In this document: positions 24,818 through 34,723 of the stretch, piece by piece
Layout: each line of letters opens with the position of its first letter
How positions within the stretch are numbered: the stretch's first letter is position 1
Origin: Ophiostoma sp. CBS 140.51
Taxonomy: Eukaryota > Ascomycota > Sordariomycetes > Ophiostomatales > Ophiostomataceae
Assembly: GCA_029298735.1 (NCBI GenBank)
Contig: JANSLP010000075.1
Coordinates: 62,001 to 126,000, forward strand
Direction of reading: 5' to 3'
Length of the DNA stretch: 64,000 nucleotides
Position numbers and translations under genes: made by a program
The notes under the pieces: generated by a model
Told to the model about the DNA's origin: nothing
Databases searched by the model: none
What the model saw: only the letters and a program-made list of their open reading frames with translations

Positions 24818-25857
24818 ACAACCCTCTCTCCTGTTGTATATTTACTTTGCATCAACACGATAAACAAAAAAGAGCGTCGATGTGCTTACATCTCGATCCC
24901 GAATACGAGAAAACACAACACGCCATTGGCTCGTACGCATATGCGCATACTGAGTATAATACTGTTTTGGAAAACGTCTTGGGAATAGGGGCTTTGTGTA
25001 TTTTGTGCATTTTTTGGGGTTGTCTGGCTTCTTGTTTCCTTTTACTCTTTTTCTTTTTCTTTGTACTTGTATAATTGATTTTCTTTTTCATTCATTTTTT
25101 GAGGCTCAAAACTGTTTTCAAAAGCATGGAGAGTTTTGGGGTTTGACCCAATTGTCTATCCTTTCTTGTTTCATTTTTCAATGCCCTCGAGTTGCCTTGC
25201 TATTCCCGGCATTCAACCCCTTTTTGCTCTCATGATTCCACTTTTCTGTCCTCCCGTCCTTTTCTGTTTATTCGCTCGTCTGTCTGCCTTGCGTGTTGTT
25301 CTTTGCTGCGTCGACTTGCCCTTTACATACCTGGCGTCCGATATTGGCCATGTCGCTACCCGTTGCCAAGTCTCGAACTCTATTTGAGAGCTCATGTTTG
25401 ATGACTCTCTCGTGATGAGCCGTGATCCCCAGACCCTCGGAATACCCACATCGAAACAAAAGAGACCACGCCCGGCTTCGTAAACGAGATCAACACAAGA
25501 AGCGACGAAAACAGACAGAAACGGCAAAAAAAGAACACCAAGACAAACAAGCGCCGAACACTTCAAAAAGCTTGGTGTTAGCACGCCCAGAAAAGAAGCG
25601 GAGCGCTCTTCTTTCTCTTGTGCTTTGGGCCAAGAAGATGAAAAAAAAGGAAATCGAAAAGTCCAAGTATCCGACAGTCCTGCGTTATCGTCCAGCGGTG
25701 GTCAAGTAGAGGCAACCCAAGTCTCGGTTAAACGCTTGGCAACATGATCCCTTCTTAGTCCAACCCCGACCCCCTTATTCCACCCTTAACTTCATCGTAG
25801 TCTTCATCGTAGTCTTTATCGTACTCTTCACAGTGCTCTTCATCGTACTGCATACAG
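24818..25857. other. Convergent intergenic region with a 12-bp tandem repeat
   Basis: This is the 3' region shared by the phosphoesterase gene (+) and the DUF7136-type gene (-). It is T-rich to about 25.3 kb. No gene is supported. The tandem at 25791-25850 is listed separately. Confidence 0.55.
25791..25850. repeat. Five-unit imperfect 12-bp tandem repeat
   Basis: The unit TTCATCGTAGTC occurs twice perfectly, then three diverged copies follow (TTTATCGTACTC, TTCACAGTGCTC, TTCATCGTACTG). It begins a few bases past the stop codon of the minus-strand gene at 25858, so it should lie in that gene's 3' untranslated region. Confidence 0.85.
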
Positions 25858-26901
25858 CTACAGTAACAGTGCGCCTGTAGCTATACCCACGACAACGACC
25901 ATAAGTGCAGCCAGGCCTGGCACAGAGATGGAGCCGGCGGTTAGCAACGAGGCGATATTTGACACGTTGGAACCCAAGGGTCTTGGTGGACAGGATGTCG
26001 CCTGCACACTGGTATTGGGGTTGGGGCCAAAACAAATCATGGCGTTAGCCATCTTGGACGCAATCGCCGAGGCCGCCGCCATGTCCACGGTCGGGGCACA
26101 GCGTAGCCCTGCGGTGGTCATATTAACAAAGTTAGGCACGCGGCCGTAGTCGGCCACGACGATTTGCGTGTCGTTGGCCAGGACCGGACACTGGGCAATT
26201 GGTAGCGGGTTAGGGTCGCCCATAATGTACGGTGTCCGCCCTTCGCAGTTCTGGTTTTGCACCACGTCTGTGACCGTCACCGACTGCGAAAACGGCACCG
26301 CCGCGCAGGATGTATTTGTGGTGCCCCGGGCCAGCCCATCGGCATCCAGCGACAAGGCGACGCCGGCGGCGCCATTGCCGTTGCGGGAGGTGGTAAAGAC
26401 GATGCTGCCGACGCTCGTGAGGATGTGGGATTCGTTTGGGGTAATATAAGTGCGACTAGGCACGACCCCGGTAACATCGACAGAGTACCTGAGTAACCAT
26501 GTCCCCTCCAGTCCCGTCACGTTCAAGGCGGGCCAGTGTAAGTAGGTGGTGTTGTCACCGCTGTACGTGATGCCAATCGGTGCGCCGGTGGGTTTTTCCA
26601 AATCCACCAGGTCCAGAAAACCCAGTTCATAGGATGGTGGCTTGGGATCAGTATCAGTATCGTTGTATATGTGAACGCCGATAAAGGGCCGCAAGGGATT
26701 GGCATAGTGCGTATTAGTGATGGCAAAAATCACTGGCAGCACGCCCGAGGATATATCATAGGTCTCGTTGCGTGGGAAGACCAGGCTCAATTGGACCTGC
26801 TGCGGAAAGGTGTCGTCTGCCACTGCCATGCGAATGTGAATGGCACTGGCCAGAATATGAGCGGCTATGATGCCCCATGACGACACTGAATAGATGTACA
26901 T
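25858..26901 (-). CDS. DUF7136-type secreted protein, probable GPI anchor
   Basis: A single exon encodes 347 residues. The N-terminus has a hydrophobic signal-like stretch (about residues 8-28) followed by AVADD. The C-terminus ends in a hydrophobic tail (GLAALMVVVVGIATGALLL) with no charged residue after it, preceded by small residues, as in GPI-anchor signals. Between them the chain has many N-glycosylation sequons (NET, NDT, NTT, NVT, NES, NTS, NMT, NTS, NVS) and six or so cysteines in the C-terminal third. The pattern FPRNETYDISSGVLPVIFAI ... HYANPLRPFIGVHIYN matches my recollection of the fungal DUF7136 family, whose function is unknown. A cell-wall or surface location is inferred. The gene converges with the phosphoesterase gene upstream. 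Confidence 0.7.
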   Translation of the reverse strand: MYIYSVSSWGIIAAHILASAIHIRMAVADDTFPQQVQLSLVFPRNETYDISSGVLPVIFAITNTHYANPLRPFIGVHIYNDTDTDPKPPSYELGFLDLVDLEKPTGAPIGITYSGDNTTYLHWPALNVTGLEGTWLLRYSVDVTGVVPSRTYITPNESHILTSVGSIVFTTSRNGNGAAGVALSLDADGLARGTTNTSCAAVPFSQSVTVTDVVQNQNCEGRTPYIMGDPNPLPIAQCPVLANDTQIVVADYGRVPNFVNMTTAGLRCAPTVDMAAASAIASKMANAMICFGPNPNTSVQATSCPPRPLGSNVSNIASLLTAGSISVPGLAALMVVVVGIATGALLL

Positions 26902-28597
26902 GTTCGCGTAGAAATTAAAAATTAGGAAGAGTATTAAAAAGAAAAGGTCACAAAACGATAAGAAAAAGACAAAAAAAGGGGACAGGCCAGAAAATATAAG
27001 AGGCTACATACGGCAGTGAGAAATCAGAGACAAGCAATATATAGTCATACAATTATATTGCGAACTGATGTATAAACGTCGTGCAACCGAGCAATCGATT
27101 GTGTAGCACGCTGAAACCAACAGACACGCAAAGAACAAGAGACGCGGCTAAAGAACAGGGTCTACGGGCAAATCGAAGAGAGTACAGCGGGCGATGGATC
27201 GATGGATTGCATTGTTTCGCGGTAGTTGTTAAGTGAGAAGCGAAATGAGTGCAAAGGCAGAGACGACAGCAGGGGCGATGAGAGTAGATGAAATGCAGAT
27301 TTGGCATTGCCGCTGGCTAATGTCAGCCCCGGCCGTTTTTTTTCTTCCTGTTGTCCTGTGCAGTCTTTGGCTTTTCCTGCTTGCACCCGTAGGCGGGCTG
27401 TATGAGTGCGTCCCCCGGCCTCCGTTTCATTTTGATCTTCCAATCTCCTTCTCTTCGCGCAGCCCCTTTTGGTGTGTTTGGCCCAAGCACAGTCGTTTTC
27501 GCTTCTTTTTTTCCTGGTCTCCTTCTCTTCAGACGGCGTCTTCCGTCAGCAAATCCTGACACATCCATGGCCATCCTTCAGTCTTCCTGTGATTCTCATC
27601 TGTTGTTCCCCTTTCCCAAGGATTTCCCCACATAACACACGATTCTTCCTTTTTGCTGGTCTTCTTTCTTTTCCGTTGTCTTTTCTGCCTTCCATCCCTG
27701 TTCTCTCTTTTTTAGAGTTTCAACTTGCATCGCCGCATGTTCCCGTTTCGTTCTTGAGGCTCGTCTTGGCTCCGCAATGGGTGCGATAGGTAGCCTGGAA
27801 AATTGAAAAGGGCAGCACTGCACACTGCCACTTAGATCGTCTTGGAACATTTTGTTGCTGTTTACGGTTATTTGGTGGACCTTTGGACAATCAATCTTGT
27901 GAGGGTCCTGTGAGGGCCCTGTGAGATCTGTGAGGCTCTGGTCGATGCAAAAAGGACATGCCAAGTCTGAACGGCTGGACGAGATGCACTGCAGTTCCCA
28001 GGGGCCCCACAGTGCTGTAAGGCGATGGCATCTTGACCGGGGGACGTGGGTCTTGGGTGTCGTGAATCCTTCAGGAGGGGATGAGCACAGAGATTTTCCA
28101 GCTGGTAGGAGACGAACACGCGGCCAGCCTCCACGGAAATCTTGATGAAAGGACAGAAAGATAGAGAGAGACAGAGAGAGCCAGGGGAGGGAAGCCCCAG
28201 TGTTGGGTGATATTGGGCAGTGGTGGATGACAGACGAAACGAACACAACCCAGTTGCTGCACTGTTTGACTGTTTGACTGTCGAGACATTTGGCTTTCGT
28301 CTCTTCTTCTCTCTTTTTTGCACCTTTTGAAAATAAGGGTTGCCTCGTCTCTCCCTGAACATCGGACGCAAGGCTTTCTCGAGCCTTGAACCTCAACTCT
28401 CCTTTCTTGGAGGCTCAGCTTGTTGACTTTTTCTGTCACCAACTCAGTCAACTCATCTTCTCATATTCTCAACCTCTCGTTTGCTTATCCAGTCCTTACC
28501 GTCTCTTCAACAACACCACCTTGCCCATCGCGTGCCCTTTCCCCCTTTCCTTTCTTCTGTCTCAACTTACCTGTCTTCTACCTCCTCCACGCCAACA
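26902..28597. other. Divergent promoter region, about 1.7 kb
   Basis: This region separates the DUF7136-type gene (-) from the membrane-protein gene (+). I see no supportable gene. Local repeats of CCTGTGAGG-like units lie near 27900-27940 and a purine-rich run near 28140-28190. The last 200 bases are C/T-rich leader-like sequence. Confidence 0.5.
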
Positions 28598-30421
28598 ATG
28601 AACGCCATGCAGCATGCCCATACGGGCCGTATATGGAGCCCCGGCTTCATGCGCCAGGTGCCATGGGGCGCCTTCATCTGCATCGCCGCCTTCATGATCT
28701 GCTGTATCGGCATCGGCGTCACCCTGGCTAGCTCGCAGGGCAAGGCTGTGGCATCGTGGCCGACGGAATCTCATCCCTTTTCGGTGTCGGTGCTGCTGTC
28801 TCTGCTGGTCAGTATTGCCAATGTGTGCCTGGCCGGCGCTCTGGGCAAGGCCTACGAAATTGCCTGGTGGCTGAAGGCGATTCACGGCTCCGATCTGCGG
28901 CGGCTCAAGTACAACCTCAATGTGCAGTCCAACTATGCCGTCTTTTTTTCGCGCGCCTTTACCCTCAACCGCTTCACCATTGCCGCTTTCGTCGCGCTGG
29001 CCGTCAGCGTGCTCGACGGACCGTTGATCCAAAAGGCGTCGACGATCGACTCCAAGACGAGCGGGCCCTTTGCTTCTAATGTCACGGCCACCATTCTCGA
29101 CGGGTTCTTGCCTGTCGACTATAGCGGCTATGGCGTCGGTCCCGATCTGCTGTCGCCCGGATTCAGCAACGTCAGTCTTCAGTACAACAACCGCGACCCG
29201 ATCAAGATGGCCATTGATGGCTGCGACAACGCCAACACGACGTGCACGCTCGACTTTCCCGGTCTCGGTTTCGATATCAACTGCACGGAGACGACGGTTG
29301 CATACAACTTTGGCAATCTGGTATCCGGATCGACCAAAAACAACAACGTCACGACCTTCCAGGTGACGACGGCCTACGGCCAGAACCAGAACCTGGCCGA
29401 GTTCATTGCCATTCGCACGTCGGCCACCTACAAGCCGGACGCTGCGTGCAAGGGCGACCTGGTGAAGCGGACATGCAGCCTACACTTGAGCACGGTCAAG
29501 TACCCGCTGACGGTCGTGGGCGGCGTGGCGACGCTGGGCGCATGGGACGAGAAGCGCAACGACACCATTGCGTGGGCCAGCATCAACTCGACCCAGGCGT
29601 ACGGCACGCTCTTCACGGGCAGCTTCGCGGCCGGCGGCTTCCAGACCATGCTTGGCGGCATCTACCTGGCGCTCAACAACCTGTACGCCGGCAATGCCAA
29701 TCTGCGGATCGCGACCATGACGGAGACGCCGTACGTCCTGGCTGCGACGGGCAACAGCGCAAGCAACTACCTGACCTCGGACCTGTCGACCTACAGCAAC
29801 TGCACAATGACGTGGTCGGACCCGACGGCCGACTATGTCAACACGGCGCGCGAGCTGATGCTGCGCAGTGTGGTGTCGTATGCCTCGCAGAACCCCAAGA
29901 AGACGAGCGCGACGCAGCTGGTGGCGCAGCGGACGACAGTGGCGGCAACGTACGAGAGTGCGTACAAGTTCTTGGCGGCCGCCATGGCCAGCATGGCGCT
30001 CGAGATGCTGCTCATCATGTTCTTGCTATACGGCTGGCAGCACCTGGGCCGCCATGTGTCCCTCGACGCCTTTGAGATTGCGCGGGCGATGGGTGCACCG
30101 CTGCTGCAGCACGGCAGTTCAAACACGGAAATTGACGAGTCGCTGGTCCCAATTGAGCGCACGAAGCTCAAGTACGGCGAGATCCTGCCTTCACAGCCAC
30201 CGCAGCAGTACGGGAACAGCATGGCCGACAACAACCTATACCCCGGCAGCGCCAGCCAGGACACGAACAACAGCCCAGTGCAAATGGAGCAGACTGCGTT
30301 CGGTATCAAGACCGGCTATGCCATGGTCAATGTCAATGACGAGCAGCAGCCGTTGGTGCGCCGTCTGGGTCTTGTCGAGGCAGAACGGTCAGGCCGTATC
30401 GAGCATGGTGTTCTGTACTAG
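28598..30421 (+). CDS. Fungal multi-pass membrane protein, function unknown
   Basis: A single exon encodes 607 residues. The open frame runs further upstream, but the first ATG is at 28598 (MNAMQHAHTGRIWSPGF), so I start there. Hydrophobic segments lie near residues 22-43 (AFICIAAFMICCIGIGVTLA), 59-80 (SVLLSLLVSIANVCLAGAL) and 113-132, and one long segment lies near 490-520 (AAAMASMALEMLLIMFLLYGW). The region between is an extracytoplasmic-looking domain of about 350 residues with many N-glycosylation sites and paired cysteines. The block KAYEIAWWLKAIHGSDLRRL resembles a recurrent motif of uncharacterised fungal plasma-membrane proteins. The C-terminal tail of about 90 residues is polar and presumably cytosolic. 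I know of no established function. Confidence 0.85.
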   Translation: MNAMQHAHTGRIWSPGFMRQVPWGAFICIAAFMICCIGIGVTLASSQGKAVASWPTESHPFSVSVLLSLLVSIANVCLAGALGKAYEIAWWLKAIHGSDLRRLKYNLNVQSNYAVFFSRAFTLNRFTIAAFVALAVSVLDGPLIQKASTIDSKTSGPFASNVTATILDGFLPVDYSGYGVGPDLLSPGFSNVSLQYNNRDPIKMAIDGCDNANTTCTLDFPGLGFDINCTETTVAYNFGNLVSGSTKNNNVTTFQVTTAYGQNQNLAEFIAIRTSATYKPDAACKGDLVKRTCSLHLSTVKYPLTVVGGVATLGAWDEKRNDTIAWASINSTQAYGTLFTGSFAAGGFQTMLGGIYLALNNLYAGNANLRIATMTETPYVLAATGNSASNYLTSDLSTYSNCTMTWSDPTADYVNTARELMLRSVVSYASQNPKKTSATQLVAQRTTVAATYESAYKFLAAAMASMALEMLLIMFLLYGWQHLGRHVSLDAFEIARAMGAPLLQHGSSNTEIDESLVPIERTKLKYGEILPSQPPQQYGNSMADNNLYPGSASQDTNNSPVQMEQTAFGIKTGYAMVNVNDEQQPLVRRLGLVEAERSGRIEHGVLY

Positions 30422-30689
30422 GCGCGGGCCCTTTTGATAGGTCTTTATTTTGGTGTTCGTGGTCTGGGGTGTTTCTGTTTTATGCGGCTGGTTAATATCA
30501 TATAGACGGAGCATGGAGTTTTTGTTACGAGATAGGAATAATAATAAAAAAGGGTTGGCATTAAAAAGAAAGGCAACGGCAAGGGTGATGAAAACATGAT
30601 ACATAAATTGCATAAATATTAAAAAAAAAAAAAAACATTGTAACCGTCGCTGCCAACGCTTGCCAAGTACAAATAAACAAATCGGCCGC

Positions 30690-32588
30690 CTACACCTGCT
30701 GGCCGTCCAAAATTTCGTGGAAGATGGTGAAGTTGCTTTTATCAACCTGCGTGCCCAGGTCCACCCGCCCGCTCTGGCTGCGCTGGCCGTCGTAGACAGC
30801 AAAGACAATGTCCTGCCACCAGTGGCCAGCGGCAGTGAACTCGGGCTCATGCAGCACCTCAAGCCAGCAACGCGCAATCTCCTCGGGCGGGTTGGCATAA
30901 ACACCACAGCCAAGAGCACCCAAGACCAGCTGGTGATGGCCGGCTACGGCGGCAGCGCGCAGAATGAGACGCATCTTGAGCTTGGTGAGGAAGCGGTCGC
31001 TCTCATAGGCAAACACAGGCTTTTCCGTAACCAGTCCCTGGCGCGGCGGCGACAGAGAATATGACGGTGGCTGCGAATATTGACTCTCCCATGGTGGCGA
31101 TCCAGGATATGGGATGTCCATGTCGTCTGTAGATTGTGTCTGTTGCTGGGACTGGGACTGGGACTGGGACTGGCTGTAGTCGTGATGGTTCGGTGATCGA
31201 GACAGCCGACGTGTTCCACCACTGCCAATACCAACGACACCTGGCGACGAACGAGGCTGTTGCGACTGCGACCGTGATCGTGCTCTTGGTGACCCAGGTA
31301 GCGATATGCCGTCTGGTGTAGGGCCAGTGGGCATCGCATCCTGAGATGGCGACCACGACATCGTCGAGTGCCGAGAAGTAGAAGACCGGCGCGAGTAAGG
31401 CGCTGCTTCTGCGAAAGGCGAGCTGCGGGTAGAGCCCTGCATCCCAGCCCAGGACGCCCAGATGTTTCTTCCATCACGGCCACGGCTACCATCGATGACG
31501 GCGACCTTGCGTAGTTCTGGCCGCTGCAGTGCAGCTACCGAGACAACACTCATGATGGGGAGCGACTTGGGCCGCGTTTCCGGCACCATCAGCTTGTGGC
31601 CTGACGGTCGGTCATGACGCATGATGAGTACATACGGGCTGTACAGGATCTCTTCACGACCCAGTGGGTACAGACCACGGTCTAGACTGAGAGCTAGTGA
31701 GCTGCGGTAGCACAGAGCTTCTTCTTGGGCTAATGCGCCGTTACGCCAGCCGCCGCCGGGGGAGTGGTGGCTGGCAAAGTTGACCACGAGCGGTGGCCGC
31801 AGAGGCGTGCCCGCGTCTGTCACCAAGCTGCCCGACAGGAGATCAGTGTTAGTAAATCGCTGCAGAATGAGGGCCGCGTTGATCGTGTCGCTGTTAAGGA
31901 CACGAATGGTAGCCGGCCGGGAAAACCGTGGGCACATGGACGGGTGAACAGCAGGCAGCAGCCACGGGTCATACTTGACGACGGCAGAGGCCTTGGAGCT
32001 GGATCCGAGCGAGTTGAGGATGGTCGGCAGGACTTGCAGCGTCTCCCTGGCGTCGGCACGCAGCTGGTCACGCTGGCCAGGCGGATATACTGCTCGGGGC
32101 ACGTGGTTGTTGTTGTTGTTGTTGTTGTTGGAGTGCCTCCCGTCCCGGTCCCGATCCCGGCCACGATTATCATGGCCTCCATGACCTCCACGGCCCCGCC
32201 GCCCATGACTCCGGCCACCACCGCCACCGAAGCCACGCCGGCCTCTCTCGCCACTGTCATAACTTCCTCCCCTATCACGGGAGCGTGAGGTAGACCGTGA
32301 TGATATCAAGACGGAGGCTGGGGTATATCTTGAGGATGATGGAGCCGCACTCGAAGGCTCACCGGCACTCCACTGCTGGACAGGCCGAAAAAAATGCATT
32401 ATGTTTTCACTGCGGCCGCCCTGGCGGATCTCTTGTCGAGAGTCTTGTTGAGGAGAGCGTGTTTGAGGCGATTGTGAGCGGCTAGAGCGTTGCAAAGAGC
32501 GATGATTTGATGATGTATATCGCTGGCTGTCGTCTTGGCCGTCTCTTCTGTCTCCTCGTTTTGTATAGTCAAGACTTGGTGGAGTCAT
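30690..32588 (-). CDS. Microbial-type poly(ADP-ribose) glycohydrolase (TIGR02452/DUF2263)
   Basis: A single exon encodes 632 residues; the ATG at 32588 opens MTPPSLDYTKRGD. The macrodomain-fold PARG signature GGG-x(6-8)-QEE is exact: G278-G280, seven residues, then Q288-E289-E290, in a block that starts NFASHHSPGGGW at N270. The C-terminal part (VLGALGCGVYANPPEEIARCW ... NFTIFHEILDG) matches the end of the TIGR02452 family. The enzyme should cut ribose-ribose bonds in poly(ADP-ribose), with the second Glu of QEE as the catalytic residue. Odd features are the first 240 residues, which are disordered with an RGG-rich block (GRRGFGGGGGRSHGRRGRGG) and an Asn run, and a disordered Ser/Gln/Pro-rich insert of about 150 residues (with a QS repeat) that splits the catalytic domain. 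At residues 60-67 SENIMHFF resembles a PCNA-interaction box lacking the usual Gln. The adjacent divergent gene encodes a PARP-fold transferase. Confidence 0.88.
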   Translation of the reverse strand: MTPPSLDYTKRGDRRDGQDDSQRYTSSNHRSLQRSSRSQSPQTRSPQQDSRQEIRQGGRSENIMHFFRPVQQWSAGEPSSAAPSSSRYTPASVLISSRSTSRSRDRGGSYDSGERGRRGFGGGGGRSHGRRGRGGHGGHDNRGRDRDRDGRHSNNNNNNNNHVPRAVYPPGQRDQLRADARETLQVLPTILNSLGSSSKASAVVKYDPWLLPAVHPSMCPRFSRPATIRVLNSDTINAALILQRFTNTDLLSGSLVTDAGTPLRPPLVVNFASHHSPGGGWRNGALAQEEALCYRSSLALSLDRGLYPLGREEILYSPYVLIMRHDRPSGHKLMVPETRPKSLPIMSVVSVAALQRPELRKVAVIDGSRGRDGRNIWASWAGMQGSTRSSPFAEAAPYSRRSSTSRHSTMSWSPSQDAMPTGPTPDGISLPGSPRARSRSQSQQPRSSPGVVGIGSGGTRRLSRSPNHHDYSQSQSQSQSQQQTQSTDDMDIPYPGSPPWESQYSQPPSYSLSPPRQGLVTEKPVFAYESDRFLTKLKMRLILRAAAVAGHHQLVLGALGCGVYANPPEEIARCWLEVLHEPEFTAAGHWWQDIVFAVYDGQRSQSGRVDLGTQVDKSNFTIFHEILDGQQV

Positions 32589-34723
32589 TGTGAAAGAGAG
32601 TGCAGGGTGACGGAGAGATATAGACAGTACAGATAGATGGTAAAGCCTGGATAGAAAAAGGAAATGGAGGGCCAGACAGTCAGAAAGACAAAAAGAAAAG
32701 AGCGAGCCCGTATGCATCAGCACCCTAGTCTTTTCTTCTAGGTGTCTTCTGCTGCTGCTTGCCGGTCTTGGCCAATGGCCGCTGTTTCGATGCCAGCCTT
32801 GTTTTCTGGGCGTCTCTTTTCGCCGGATGAGTCTGCACAGCGTAGCGCACTCTGCTTGCACCAGCGGCCCGCACCAAAGAGCTTGAGAGAGAAGAGAACA
32901 GAGAAAAGATCAGAGAAAAGGGGGGCTTTGTGAACCAAACTGCGGGCGTGCCAAGAGTCGAGACGGCAATGAGTGTGTGCGGCCAGCTTGAAGTTGAGGC
33001 TGTCGCCTTTGTTGATTCCGACTCGGGCGTGCGAGACCTGGCTCTCCACGTCAGGTCTCACTGTCGATGCGGGCGTCAATTGAGACCGGGATGTCTTTGT
33101 GCTTTGTTTTGGTCACAATTGAAGTTCTCGCAAGGAGAGAGGCTGCCCTGCTTTTTGGAAAGAATTGGGCCACGCGTCGCTCTTTCCAAAAACGTATCGT
33201 GTTGAGCGCTTTGTGAGGAAGGTGCAAGTTCACACGACAGTAAAACTGCAGTTGCGACCCTCCTCCCGGACCTCGTCCCCAAAGTGCATTTTGCTGCCCA
33301 CATTTTAGGCTTCCTTCCTTCTTGGCCAAGCCTCGACAATTAAGCGTGGAAAAGGTTAAAAACGTCTGCGTACTGTGCGCAAAGAATATACACTGTGTTT
33401 TCACTGTACACGGGTATTTTTTAACCCCTTTTGTTTTCTTTCGAGGGGGAAGGACCAACCAACATGCACTTTCCAAAAGTTGAGAATATACATATAATAA
33501 TATTTCTCTCCCCTTTCAATGAAAAATACACGTAACTTATCTCTGTATGATATTGTCAAAATTACGTAAAACAACTGACTGACAAGCTGAAGACTCAAGA
33601 AGGTTGTCATCACCCCCTGAAGTCGCCGACCACAGCATGTAGCCTCTGGGAAGTTTAGCTCACCGACTCTCAAGAAGTGCATATGTATTTCACGAAATGG
33701 ATGAAAATAGAAAACAAGAAACAAAAAGACAAAAAGGAGAAAAATCGCCCAAGGTGCAGAAATAGCAGCTGGTTAAACCTTGGAGAAGCAAACGACCTGC
33801 ATAGGAGGGAGCATGCGAGCTGGCAAAACGTTGTCAAGATTGGCAGAACAGATACCAGAGTCAGTCCACTTTTAAGAGGCTCAAGGCGCTAATGGAAGAC
33901 ACAAGCAAATAGGATATCTGAAATCCTCAGCCTTGTGCTTGAATAGCCAGTCGATGCAGAGTGATGGCCGCCCCACGCCTTTCCATCACCAGGCGTGCTT
34001 GCTTTTCCGAATGTTTACTGTTTTGCCCAGACCCAACCCCTGCTGCATAAAGTACGTGTCTACTGCTGAGAAACTCCAGTTTCTAAGAGGCTATCGAGTC
34101 GCGTCTCCGCCAAACACTGTCCTCGCCCCGGATGTGATGAAGCTGTGATGGGCCATCCGTATGGCCCCCGCGTGTCTCGGAAACACGAGAAGCAAAAGCA
34201 ACGAGTGCAAAGTTCTAGATCGCCTTGGCCAAGTCCGCCTTGCTTCCAGTACCCGATGCTATATCCACGGAAGACTCCCAAAGTAGATATTGTGATAGTT
34301 TAGGCGACATGTCTCTGAGTATCGTTAGGCCGCTCACAAAGGAGGAGGAAAAAGTCTCCCACTTTGGATAATGAGGCGGGGAAAGCACAAGTGAGGCTGA
34401 AAATGATGTGGTCGCAACACATTGGCTGTACGGGCAGCAGGTAGGCAACATAGATTAAGGCACGAACACCGCGGCCAATGCACGAATCATGTCGTCGCTC
34501 ATGTCCAGCCTCGTCTTCGTAGTGTTTACACATGTCCGCAATATCGCCCTTTGTTCTTTTGATATTTTAGAGTGCTGTTACGGCTACTTCGAACAGCAGT
34601 CAGTAAATTGATAGCCCTCAACCGTTATCAGATGTATAAGTCTCAACAACAGCCGTTTTCTAGTTTCTGCAACCGTCTTTTCTCTACACCATTACTTACC
34701 TACTCCAACGGCCTCTATGACCT
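32589..34723. other. Divergent intergenic region between PARG and PARP-like genes
   Basis: This 2.1-kb stretch should hold both promoters. I see no supportable gene. Open frames here are short and domain-free. The part from 33.4 to 33.75 kb is A/T-richer than its surroundings. Confidence 0.5.

Noticed and set aside
28481..28597. 39-codon upstream extension of the multi-pass membrane protein
   Set aside because: The extension begins with TTG and reads as C/T-rich leader. The first ATG in frame is at 28598.
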